Positions 50,115 through 59,682 of a stretch of DNA of 64,000 nucleotides are shown here, one piece after another; within the stretch, counting starts at the first letter, position 1, and every line of letters starts with the position of its first letter. The DNA comes from Pelecanus crispus (Eukaryota; Chordata; Aves; Pelecaniformes; Pelecanidae): assembly GCF_030463565.1 (NCBI RefSeq), contig NC_134675.1, positions 11,987,862 through 12,051,861 on the forward strand, given 5' to 3'. The notes beneath the pieces were generated by a model, which worked only from the letters and a program-made list of their open reading frames with translations, was not told where the DNA came from and did no database searches. The translations under genes were made by a program, and so were the position numbers.

Positions 50115-50681
50115 CGTCGTGGTTTAACTCCAGCCAGTAACTAAGCACCACGCAGCCGCTCGCTCACTCCCCCTGCCTGGAGGGGATGGGGGAGAGAATC
50201 AGAGGATAAGAGTGAGAAACACTCCTGGGTTGAGATAAGAACAGTTTAATAATTGAAATAAAGTAAAATAATAATGATAATAATAATGATATAATAATAA
50301 TAGTAATAATAATATACAAAGCAAGTGATGCACAATGCAATTGCTCACCACCCGCTGACCGATACCCAGACAGTTCCCGAGCAGCAATCGCTGCCCCCCA
50401 GACAACCCCCAGCCCAGTTTATATACTGAGCATGACGTCATATGGTATGGAATAGCCCTTTGGGCAGTTTGGATCAACTATCCTGGCTGTGGCCCCTCCC
50501 AGTTTCTTGTGCACCTGGCAGAGCATGGGAAGCTGAAAAGTCCTTGACTAGCATAAGCAGTACTTAGCAACAACTAAAACATCAGTGTGTTATCAGCATT
50601 ATTCTCATCCTAAATCCAAAACACCGCCCTATGTCAGCTACTAGGAAGAAAATTAACTCTATCCCAGCCGAAACCAGGACA
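50115..50681 (-). mobile_element. Orphan 3' LTR (subfamily II) inside the provirus
   Basis: Reads TGTCCTGG at 50681 to a mutated terminus ...CCACGACG at 50115. Subfamily II text is clear. Intact TGACGTCA at 50433-50440 and TATA at 50419-50425. TAA/TGA microsatellite at about 50268-50322. Its 3' internal sequence follows on the right, so it came from a provirus, but no matching 5' LTR is found: the only other subfamily II LTR here (58082-58627) has its own target duplication. Confidence 0.9.
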
Positions 50682-51139
50682 GTATCCACCCCTTATTCTA
50701 TATCATATACGTCATACACAGATCCTACCCTTCCCAATACATTGCGATTAATCACCACCACTTTCCCTGTCTTGATATATACACACAGATATCATTCCCT
50801 TTATCTATGGACCATCCCTCTAAAATGTCCACTGAGTTCATTTAGTCCATGACTTTGGGTTCCATCCGTCATCACAGTCTTTCAGAGCAGGAGAGATGGT
50901 GTGCGGTGTTGGATTGTTGCATGCTGAAGCCAGTTCTCGTTCCAACACTACTGCAATTTGCTTGGTTTCATCAAAGATCATCTTCATTAAGCTGGGCGAT
51001 TCTTAATGTAATACCATTGATGTGGCATATAGCAACCATAAAAGAGATGCCATACAGTATTATATAGCTATTACATTCATACCATTCAGTTCATTGTCTA
51101 TTTTCACCCAAAATCAAATTCCCTTGAGGTAACATTGGA
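50682..51139 (-). mobile_element. 3' internal segment next to the orphan LTR
   Basis: Non-coding ERV sequence between integrase and the orphan LTR, with the polypurine tract at its junction with the LTR. Where an envelope gene could sit there is only about 450 bp without coding potential. Confidence 0.75.
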
Positions 51140-52038
51140 CTTCCCCATTCTTTCGCATCACCCACCAAGTGCACCCAGGTCCTTGAGCAAAAGCAATCCC
51201 ACGAATGGGTTTGCCTTTGCCAGAGGGGGAAGTAACCCAGACTGTCTTCCCCAGCATATTTTTCATGTGCACTACAGGGACTTTATCTCCTTCTACAGTA
51301 CGTAGAAGTTTTGATTGGGCAGGGCCTGCTCAAATGGCAGATCCCCTAGTGTTGACTAACCAGGTGGCTTTTGCTAAATGTGTATCCCAATGTCTGAATG
51401 TCCCACCACCCATTGCTCTCAGGGTAGGCTTTAACAGTCCATTGTATCATTCGATTTTCCCAGAGGCTGGTGCATGGTAAGGGATGTGATATACCCACTC
51501 AATGCCATGTTCTTTGGCCCAGGTGTCTATGAGGTTGTTTTTGGAAATGAGTCCCATTGTCTGACTCTATTCTTTCTGGGGTGCCATGTCGCCACAGGCC
51601 TTGCTTTTCAAGGCCCAGGATGGTGTTCCAGGTGGTGGCATCGGGCACAGGATATGTTTCCAGCCATCCGGTGGTTGCTTCCACCATGGTGAGCACATAA
51701 CGCTTGCCTTGGTGGTTTTGTGGGAGTGTGATATAATCAATCTGCCAGGCCTCCCCATATTCATATTTTAGCCATCGCCCACCATACCAGAGGGGCTTGA
51801 ACCGCTTGGCTTGCTTGATTGCAGCGCATGTTTCACACTCATGAATAACCTGTGCAATAGTGTCCATAGTTAAGTCCACCCCTCGATCACGAGCCCATCT
51901 ATATGTTGCATCTCTTCCTTGATGGCCTGAGGTGTCATGGGCCCACCAAGCTATAAATAATTCACCCTTATGTAGCCAGTCCAGATCTACCTGAGCCCCT
52001 TCAATCTTAGCAGCCTGATCCACCTGCTGATTGGTTTG
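51140..52038 (-). pseudogene. ERV integrase, broken
   Basis: Open from 52023 to 51499: an HHCC zinc-binding N-terminus (AHDTSGHQG ... ECETCAAIK), then the catalytic core with the first Asp in QIDYI and the second in ESDNGTHF. A frameshift follows; the third catalytic residue is recognisable near 51455 (SGKIE) but is immediately followed by TGA, probably from CGA. The C-terminus is degraded down to about 51140. The right end is cut by a CR1. Confidence 0.88.
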
Positions 52039-55000
52039 ATAGAATCATAGAATCATAGAATCATAGAATCGTCTAGGTTGGAAAAGACCTTTAAGATCAT
52101 CCAGTCCAACCATTAACCTACACTACCAAGCCCACCTAAACCAATCAAGGGTAGACTAGACTAAACCATGTCCCGAAGTGCCACATCTACCCGTTTTTTG
52201 AACGCTTCCAGGGATGGTGACTCTACCACCTCTCTGGGCAGCCTGTTCCAATGCTTGACCACCCTTTCCGTAAAGAATTTTTTCCTAATTTCCAGCCTAA
52301 ACCTCCCCTGGCGCAGCTTGAGCCCATTTCCTCTCGTCCTATCGCTAGCTACTTGGGAGAAGAGACCAACACCCACCTCACTACTACCTCCTTTCAGGTA
52401 GTTGTAGAGAGCGATAAGGTCACCCCTCAGCCTCCTCTTCTCCTGACTAAACAACCCCAGTTCCTTCAGCTGCTCCTCATAAGGCCTGTGCTCCAGACCC
52501 TTCACCAGCTTCATTGCCCTTCTCTGAACGCCCTCCAGCACCTCAATGTCTTTCTTGTATTGAGGGGCCCAAAACTGGACACAGTATTCCAGGTGCGGCC
52601 TCACCAGCGCCGAGTACAGGGGGACCATCACCTCCCTGCTCCTGCTGGCCACACTATTCCTGATACAAGCCAGGATGCTGTTGGCCTTCTTGGCCACCTG
52701 GGCACACTGCTGGCTCATGTTCAGCCGGCTGTCAGCCAACACCCCCAGATCCTTTTCGGCCAGGCAGCTTTCCAGCCATTCCTCCCCAAGCCTGTAGCGT
52801 TGCATGGGGTTGTTGTGAACGAAGTGCAGGACCCGGCACTTGGCCTTGTTGAACCTCATACAGTTGGCCACGGCCCATCGATCCATCCTGTCCAGGTCCC
52901 TCTGCAGGGCCATCCTACCCTTGAGCAGATCGACACTCCCACCCAGTTTGGTGTCGTCTGCAAACTTAGTGAGGGCACACTCAATCCCCTCATCCAGATC
53001 ATTGATAAAGATATTGAACAAGACTGGCCCCAAAACAGAGCCCTGGGGAACACCGCTCGTGACCGGCTGCCAACTGGACTTAACACCATTTACCACAACT
53101 CTCTGGGCTCGGCCACCCAGACAGTTCTTTACCCAGCGAAGAGTATGCCTGTCCAAGCCGTGAGCTGCCAGCTTCCCGAGGAGGATATTATGCGAGGCGG
53201 TGTCAAAAGCTTTGCTAAAGTCGAGGTAGATGACATCCACAGCCTTTCCTTCATCTACCAGGTGGGTCACCAGGTCATAGAAGGAGATCAGGTTGGTCAA
53301 GCAGGACCTGCCTTTCATGAACCCATGCTGGCTGGGTCTGATCCCCTGGTTGACCTGTATTTGCCTGTGGAGTTCGCTCAATATGAACCTCTCCATAATC
53401 TTCCCCGGCACCGAGGTCAGGCTGACAGGCCTGTAGTTCCCCGGGTCCTCCTTCCGGCCCTTCTTGTAGATGGGTGTCACATTGGCAAGCCTCCAGTCAT
53501 CAGGGACCTCCCCTGTTAACCAGGACTGCTGATAGATGATGGAGAGTGGCTTGGCGAGCTCCTCCGCCAGCTCCCTCAGTACTCTCGGGTGGATCCCATC
53601 CGGCCCCATAGACTTGTGAGCATCCAGGTGGCGTAGCAGGTCATTAACTGCTTCCTCCTGGACTATGAGGGCTCCATTCTGGTCCCCATCCCTATCCTCT
53701 AGCTCAGGGGGCTGAATACCCTGGGGATGACCGGTCTGGCTGTTGAACACAGAGGCAAAAAAGGCGTTAAGTACTTAAGCCTTTTCCTTGTCCTCGGTGA
53801 CAATGTTCCCCCCCACATGCAGCAAAGAATGGAGATCCTCCTTGGCTCTCCTTTTATTGCTGATGTACTTATAAAAGCATTTTTTATTGTCTTTTACAGC
53901 ACTGGCCAGATTGAGTTCTAGCTGGGCTTTTGCTTTTCTAATTTCCTCCCTGCAGGACCTAACAAGATCCCTGTACACCTCCTGAGTTGCCCGCCCCTTC
54001 TTCCAAAGATGGTAGACTCTCCTTTTTTCCCTGAGTCCCCGCAAAAGCTCCCTATTCAGCCAGGCCGGTCGATTTCCCCGCCGGTTGGTCTTACGACACA
54101 CGGGGACAGCCCGCTCCTGCGCCCTTAAGACTTCCTTCTTGAAGAGGGCCCAGCCTTCCTGGACCCCTTTGCCCTTCAGGACCGCCTCCCAAGGGACTTT
54201 CCCAACCAGGGTCCTGAAGAGGCCAAAGTCTGCCCTCCGGAAGTCCATGGTAATAGTTTTGCTGCCCCTCCGCTTAGCATCACCCAAAATTGAGAACTTT
54301 ATCATGTCGTGGTCGCTAACCCCGAGACGGCCTCCGACCTCGACATTTCCCACGAGTCCTTCTCTGTTGGTAAACAGCAGGCCAAGTGAGGCACCTCCCC
54401 TGGTAGGCTCGCTTACCAGCTGCATCAGGAATTTATCCTCCACACACTCTAGGAACCTCCGAGACTGTTGCCTCTCTGCTGTGTTGTATTTCCAGCAGAT
54501 GTTCGGCAAGTTGAAGTCCCCCACAAGAACAATGGCTGGCGATTGCGAGACTTCTGCCAGCTGCTTATAGAATGCTTCATCTATCTCTTTATCCTGGTTG
54601 GGTGTTCTATAAGAGACTCCCAGAAGGACGTCTGCCTTGTTGGCCTTGCCCCTCATCCTTACCTATAAGCACTCGACCTTATCATCACCACTGTTGAGCT
54701 CTATACAGTCAAAACCCTCCCTAACATAAAGAGCCACCCCACTGCCTCTTCTTCCCTGCCTATCCCTTCTGAAGAGCTTATAGCCATCCAATGCAGCACT
54801 CCAGTCATGAGAGTCATCCCACCACGTTTCTGTGATGGCAACTAAATCATAGCTATCCTGCTGCACAAGGGCTTCCAGCTCCTCCTGTTTGTTGCCCATG
54901 CTGCGTGCATTGGTGTAGATGCACTTAAGCTGGGCTATCGATTTCGCCCCCAACGTTGTCGTGCTGCCCCTGGGCCCCTCATTAGCGGGCCCGTGTATGT

Positions 55001-55066
55001 CCCCTTCCCCCTTCAAACCTAGTTTAAAGCCTTCTCAATGAGTCCCGCCAACTCATGGGCGAGAAA
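52039..55066 (-). mobile_element. CR1 LINE inserted in the ERV pol gene
   Basis: 3' tail of CATAGAATC-type repeats at 52039-52070; 5' truncation at about 55066 within the last codons of ORF1 (compare 27325-27370). ERV RNase H ends exactly at its right edge and integrase resumes at its left edge, so it inserted in pol after the provirus was in place. About 3.0 kb. Confidence 0.95.
52161..55016 (-). pseudogene. CR1 ORF2, nearly intact but for two stops
   Basis: Endonuclease N-terminus 55016-54663, ending at a TAG where the other copy has TGG; endonuclease and linker 54656-53775 with VGDFNLPNICW and VSDHDMI; UAA after EDKEKA; then an unbroken 529-codon reverse transcriptase and C-terminus (53750-52161) with [62 protein letters not shown] and the catalytic FADDTKLGG. 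All pieces are in one frame. It is the best preserved ORF2 in the window. Confidence 0.95.
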
Positions 55067-55635
55067 TGATGTTTTGATGTTCTTCAGTGGCCCGACTCTC
55101 GGGTACGTGAGCATCTACGTGACATACTTTTACAACCAGGTTCTCTACCCGGGCAGCAATATCTTGGCACATTGCGGCAGCCCAGATGGGTTTGCCTCTG
55201 CGCTGCCAGTTGCTCTGCTTCCATTGCTGCAACCATCCCCACAGGGCATTTGCCACCATCCATGAGTCAGTACGGAGATAAAGTACTGGCCACTTTTCTG
55301 GTTCAGCAATATCTAAAGCCAGCTGGATGGCTTTCACCTCTGCAAACTGACTCGACTCCCCTTCTCCTTCAGCAGTTTCTGCGACTTGTCGTATAGGACT
55401 CCATACAGCAGCTTTCCACCTCCGATGCTTTCCCACAAGACTACACGACCCATCAGTGAACAGGGCATATTGCTTCTCATTTTCTGGCAGTTGATTATAC
55501 AGTGGGGCCTCCTCAGCATGTGCCACCTCCTACTCTGGCGCTATTCCAAAACTTTTGCCTTCTGGCCAGTCCATGATCACTTCCAAGATTCCTGGGCGAC
55601 CGGGGTTTCCTATTCAAGCTATTTTGTGATCAGTG
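55067..55635 (-). pseudogene. ERV RNase H
   Basis: Contains the RNase H signature residues: TDGSC, a Glu in FAEVKAIQLAL, an Asp in LRTDSWMVANAL, and HVDAH near the C-terminus. Open from 55526 to the CR1 junction. Upstream it joins RT through a deletion near 55636: the thumb/connection region present in the 15.8-16.2 kb copy is missing here. Confidence 0.85.
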
Positions 55636-56632
55636 GACTATTTCCTTCCCCTTTTGAAAAACTTCTGCTGTATTGCCCCACACGGTGATGTCACCAATGT
55701 ACTGCAGGTATTCTGGAGCTTCACCCTGTTCCGCTGCAGTCTGGATCAGTCCATGGCAAATGGTGGGGCTGTGCTTCCACCCCTGGGCTGTCGGTTCCAG
55801 GTGTACTGAATACCCCTCCAGGTAAAAGCACACTGGGGCCTGCACTCTGCTGCCAAAGGGATGGAGAAAAATGCATTAGCAATGTCAGTTTTGGCATACC
55901 ACTTGGCTGCCTTTGACTCCAGCTCGTATTGAAGTTCTAGCATGTCTGGCACGGCAGCCCTCAGTGGCGGTGTAACTTCGTTCAGGCCACGATAGTCCAC
56001 TGTCAGTCTCCACTCCCCATTAGACTTTCGCACTGGCCATATGGGACTGTTAAAGGGTGAGCAAGTCTTGCTGATCACTCCCTGGCTCTCCAGTCGACGG
56101 ATCAGGTTATGGATGGGAATCAGGGAGTCTCGGTTGGTGCGATATTGCCGCCTGTGCACAGTTGTGGTAGCGATCGGCACCTGTTGTTCTTCGACCCTCA
56201 GCACCCCACAACAGAAGGGTCCTCCGAGAGACCGGGCAAGGTGGACAGCTGTTTAATTTCCTGCGTCTCCAAGGCAGCTATACCAAAAGCCCACCAGTAC
56301 CCTTTTGGGTCCTTGAAATACCCTCTCCTGAGGTAGTCTATGCCAAGGATGCACGAAGAATCTGGGCCAGTCACAATGGGGTACTTCTGCCACTCATTCC
56401 CGGTTAGGCTCACTTCAGCTTCCAGTACAGTGAGCTGTTGGGATTCCCCTGTCACTCCAGAAATACAAATGGGTTCTGCCCCTCTATAGTTTGATGGCAT
56501 TAGGGTACACTGTGCACCGGTGTCCACTAGAGCCTTGTACTCCTGTCGGTCTGATGTTCCAGGCCATCGAATCCCCACAGTCCAGTAAACCCGGTTGTCC
56601 CTTTCCTCCACCTGGCTGGAGGCAGGGCCCCT
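55636..56632 (-). pseudogene. ERV protease-reverse transcriptase, broken
   Basis: Protease (DTGAQ active site) open from 56611 to 56198. A one-base loss near 56200 shifts the frame into RT (56204-55746). The RT active site reads YIGD at 55690-55701, where the copy at 16178 has YIDD, so a catalytic Asp is lost. RT then stops and is joined by deletion to RNase H. Confidence 0.88.
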
Positions 56633-56635
56633 CTA
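56605..56635 (-). promoter_or_regulatory. gag UAG plus downstream hairpin, candidate readthrough signal
   Basis: UAG at 56633-56635, a 10-nt spacer (56623-56632), then the 6-bp stem CCUCCA/UGGAGG with a 6-nt loop (56605-56622). Identical layout and spacing to 17095-17125, with gag and protease in the same frame on both sides. Confidence 0.6.
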
Positions 56636-57610
56636 ACACTGGTCACAGTATTCGTTGTTCACTCCTTGTAAATGTGAATCAAGAGTCCCTTGATTAAGAC
56701 TGGAAGTAAAATTAGCCCTCTTACTCTGTCTGGGGAACTGCTTACTGGAAACTGGAGTTGCAGTTTTCCTGGGAGAACCGCCTTTTCTAATAGTTTTTCC
56801 TTGCAACTCACGCACCCGTGCCTCTAGGGTCGAGGTAGATTTCCCATCCCACTTCCTCATGTCCTCTCCATGGTCACACAGGTAAAACCACAGGGTGCCC
56901 CATGGTGTGTATCCTCTATATCCTCTCTCTTGAGCAGAAGGACGTTGACTCCTAATGGCTGAGATACTGGTCTGTACAGGTGGGGTGTAGGACAGATCCT
57001 CTCTGAGTTGCTGGAACTCTCAGGACAGTTTTTCAGACAGTTTTTCCACAGCAGAGACACAGGCCCATAGGGAGCAAGAGAGACTTTCTTTGTTTTCCCG
57101 GAGTTGGCCAGCCACTTCATCCACCTTTGGTGCCTCGTCAGCTTTCCAGGCCAGCACTGCCAACGAGTTGGCATATGATGCTGGTGCGCTCTGTGCCACC
57201 TTCCACCACATGCATCGTGTGCACCTGACTTCATCTTTGGGTAACTGCTCATTGTTCAGGTCACCATAAATCACCTCCAGCATGGCTAATTCCCTCAGGT
57301 ACTGGATCCCTTTCTCCATGGTTGTCCATTTGCCTGGGCAATATATAACATCCTCCTTGAAGGGATACCTTTCCTTCATGCCTGACAGGAGTTGCCTGCA
57401 GAGGCTGAGGGTTTGTGCCCCTTTTCCAATTGCTTTGTCAATGTCCCCTTCCCTAGAAAAGGATCCCAGCTGCTTGGCTTCTCTACCCTCTAAATCCAGG
57501 CTACTGGCCCTGTTATCCCAGCATCGGAGCAGCCAGGTGACAATGTGCTCGCCTGGATGACAACTGAAATCTTTTCGCATATCTCGTAGCTCACTCAGGG
57601 ATAGGGATCA
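56633..57610 (-). pseudogene. ERV gag (capsid and nucleocapsid region)
   Basis: Capsid-like stretch open from 57580 to 57020 (GEHIVTWLLRCWDNRASSL, YLRELAMLEVIYGDLN). A TGA at 57020-57022 interrupts it, after which the same frame is open again through a basic C-terminus to YCDQC and the UAG at 56633. The frame also continues upstream into the repeat region. Family placement rests on position next to protease and general character rather than a diagnostic motif. Confidence 0.75.
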
Positions 57611-57736
57611 GGTGGTTACCGTCTCATTTATGGGTTGTGCCTCTTTCTCCTCCTGTTCTCGTCATGGCCTTGGTTCATCTTCATCAGTTACTAAATGAGC
57701 CGATCTTGTGTATTTGTTCTTGTGTATAGGGGTGAC

Positions 57737-57991
57737 TTATACCAGCACTGGTTGGTTCTGTAGTTCAGCCGCAGTGCCTGTTGCTGGAGTTTGAGTAGCT
57801 GCAGTGTTTGTCACTAGGGTTAGAGTCACTGCAGTGCCTGTCACTGAGGTTTGAGTCGCTGCATTGCATATTGCGGTGGTTGGAGTAGCTGCAGTATGTG
57901 TTGCGGGGGTTGGTTTAGCTGCAGTGCGTATTGTGGGTGTTGGAGTAGTCACAGTGCTTGTCTCAGAGCTTGGAGTTGCCGCAATGCCCAT
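57737..57991 (-). pseudogene. Pre-gag Thr/Ala-rich repeat region
   Basis: Open - strand frame of 84 codons made almost entirely of decapeptide units of the form A-A-T-x-T-P-A-T-x-T. It is in the same frame as gag downstream, separated by a few stops. Thr/Pro/Ala-rich low-complexity character suggests an unstructured, possibly modified region. No function is known to me. Confidence 0.6.
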
Positions 57992-57998
57992 TGTGGGG
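57761..57998 (-). repeat. 30-bp tandem repeat, about 8 units
   Basis: The GCTGCAGTG-type anchor recurs at 57768, 57798, 57828, 57858, 57888, 57918, 57948 and 57978, exactly 30 bp apart with no indels. The units differ by substitutions. The strict multiple-of-three period supports selection for an open frame while the array formed. Confidence 0.92.
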
Positions 57999-58081
57999 TT
58001 TGATCTCTGGATGATATTCTTAAATAGTCATTTAACCCTAAACAAGACCTGAACCACATTCAGGAGACATAGCAGTAGGAC

Positions 58082-58627
58082 TGTCGTGGTTTAGCCCCAG
58101 CCAGCAACTAAGCACCACGCAGCTGCTCGCTCACTCCCCCTACCCCGATGGGATGGGGGAAAGAATCGGAGGAGTAAGAGTGAGAAACACTCCTGGGTTG
58201 AGATAAGAACAGTTTAATAATTGAAATAAAGTAAAAGAGTAATGATAATAATAATAACAATATACAAAGCAAGTGATGCACAAAGCAATTGCTCACCACC
58301 CGCTGACTGATACCCAGACAGTTCTCGAGCAGCAATCGCTGCCCCTCGGCCAACCCCCCCCAGTTTATATACTGAGCATGACGTCCTATGGTATGGAATA
58401 CCCCTTTGGTCAGTTTGGATCAACTATTCTGGCTGTGCCCCCTCCCAGTTTCTTGTGCACCTGGCAGAGCATGGGAAGCTGAAAAGTCCTTGACTAGCCT
58501 AAGCAGTACTTAGCAACAACTAAAACATCAGCGTGTTATCAGCATTCTTCTCATCCTAAATCCAAACCACAGCACTATGCCTGCTACTAGGAAGAAAATT
58601 AACTCTATCCCAGCCGAAACCAGGACA
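58082..58627 (-). mobile_element. Solo LTR (subfamily II) inside the ERV pre-gag region
   Basis: Reads TGTCCTGG at 58627 to ...CCACGACA at 58082, flanked by a perfect 5-bp duplication AGGAC (58077-58081 and 58628-58632). The CRE-type site is altered to TGACGTCC. There is no primer binding site next to it, and removing the LTR plus one duplication restores the reading phase between the flanking pre-gag stretches. It is therefore a later insertion, not the 5' LTR of the surrounding element. Confidence 0.93.
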
Positions 58628-58632
58628 AGGAC

Positions 58633-59037
58633 CATGCTGGTTTGAACATCCCAAGGATATTCATAATTCTCAAAAGCTGTTCTAACTAGCCTGAAGGAGA
58701 AAGGGAAGGTGAAGGAGCAGGAGAAAGTGTCCCCCTCTGTCTCCCCCATAGATCAGTTCTCCGAGGAGAAGAGGTAAGAAGTATAATTATTAATAGTTTC
58801 CAAGGAATGGCTCCCAAAGCTCCCGAAGTACAGGGATGATGGCAGTGCTGAGTACAGTCTCATGATGAATAATTTTATCATACCATAAACCAGTGTTACA
58901 CAGTACAGCAAAGCGAGAATTTTAATCCAGCTCCCAGAGGTGATAAACAGCACCACAGGGAGTGCATACGGCAAGTAAGGTGTTACATAGCACAACTCTG
59001 AGAACAAGCACAACTCTGAGAGCAAATGAATCAACAT
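58633..59037 (-). pseudogene. Pre-gag hydrophobic open region
   Basis: A 94-codon open stretch (59037-58753) has hydrophobic segments at about residues 21-33 and 40-59 that look membrane-spanning. One TGA later the same frame continues to the solo LTR at 58627 and, beyond it, in phase toward the 30-bp repeats. It lies between the primer binding site and gag. Either an N-terminal extension of Gag or a separate small membrane protein; I do not recognise it. Confidence 0.45.
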
Positions 59038-59133
59038 TGTGACCAGTGACTATTAAACTAATATAATGAATGCTTATCAAAAATTTGTTTTAACACGCTC
59101 TGGTCAGATCTGTCGTTATCTCGAACCCTTCAT

Positions 59134-59151
59134 GCCCCACGTTGGGCACCA
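59134..59151 (-). promoter_or_regulatory. Primer binding site, tRNA-Lys-like
   Basis: On the - strand TGGTGCCCAACGTGGGGC, one mismatch (position 4) from the complement of the 3' end of tRNA-Lys(1,2). It sits 8 nt downstream of the 5' LTR end at 59160, wider than the usual 0-3 nt. Confidence 0.8.
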
Positions 59152-59159
59152 AAAAGGAC

Positions 59160-59677
59160 AATTGTGGTTTAACCTGGTAGGCAGTTAAACATGACACAGC
59201 CGTTCGCTTACTCCCCACCCACCCCCAGAGAATCAGAAAAAAACCCAGTAAAATTCGTGGGTTGAGATAAAGACAGTCTAATAGGACAGAAAAGGAAGGG
59301 AAAATAATAATACACAAAATAAGTGATGCATAATGCAACCACTCACCACCTGCTGACCGATACCCAGACAGTTCCCGAGCAGTGATTGCTGCCCCCCGGC
59401 CAACTCCCCGCAGCTTATATACTGAGCATGACGTCATATGGTATGGAATAGCCCTTTGGTCAGTTTGGAGCAACTATTCTGGCTGTGCCCCCTCCCAGTT
59501 TCTTGTGCACCTGGCAGAGCATGGGAAGCTGAAAAGTCCTTGACTAGCATAAGCAGTACTTAGCAACAACTAAAACATCAGTGTGTTATCAACATTCTTC
59601 TCATACTAAATCCAAAACACAGCACTATGCCTGCTACTAGGAAGAAAATGAACTCCATCCCAGCTGAAACCAGGAGA
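59160..59677 (-). mobile_element. Outer 5' LTR (subfamily I)
   Basis: Reads from 59677 (terminus mutated, TCTCCTGG) to ...CCACAATT at 59160. Intact TGACGTCA at 59429-59436 and TATA at 59415-59421. Right flank ATCCC (59678-59682) matches the left flank of the LTR at 49159. The primer binding site follows directly on its left. Confidence 0.93.
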
Positions 59678-59682
59678 ATCCC

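Larger units (their letters stand above)
49159..59677 (-). mobile_element. Nested ERV provirus complex (ERVL-like, - strand)
   Basis: The outermost LTRs (49159-49697 and 59160-59677) are of subfamily I and are flanked by the same 5-bp duplication ATCCC (49154-49158 and 59678-59682), so they mark one integration. Order on the - strand: 5' LTR, primer binding site, pre-gag hydrophobic region, solo LTR insertion, 30-bp repeats, gag, UAG, protease, RT, RNase H, CR1 insertion, integrase, 3' internal, orphan LTR of subfamily II, a second 3' internal, 3' LTR. No envelope gene is visible. The two outer LTRs differ at many positions, so the insertion is old. Protein-coding parts are broken by stops, frameshifts and deletions. 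Confidence 0.9.

Noticed and set aside
50682..51139. Envelope gene between integrase and 3' LTR
   Set aside because: Only about 450 bp with no open frame or membrane-type segments on the - strand; no env remnant visible in either copy.
52039..52072. CRISPR-like short direct repeats (ATCATAGA units)
   Set aside because: These are the tandem 3' tails of CR1 elements, present at every CR1 3' end in the window, without spacers.
52251..53519. 422-codon open frame on the + strand
   Set aside because: It is antisense to the well-preserved CR1 reverse transcriptase; similar antisense frames occur over other CR1 copies (44279-45040, 21200-21742). No motif of its own.
50115..58627. An inner provirus bounded by the two subfamily II LTRs
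   Set aside because: The outer flanks do not match (GGTAC versus AGGAC), while the right LTR has its own perfect AGGAC pair, lacks a primer binding site and interrupts continuous pre-gag sequence.
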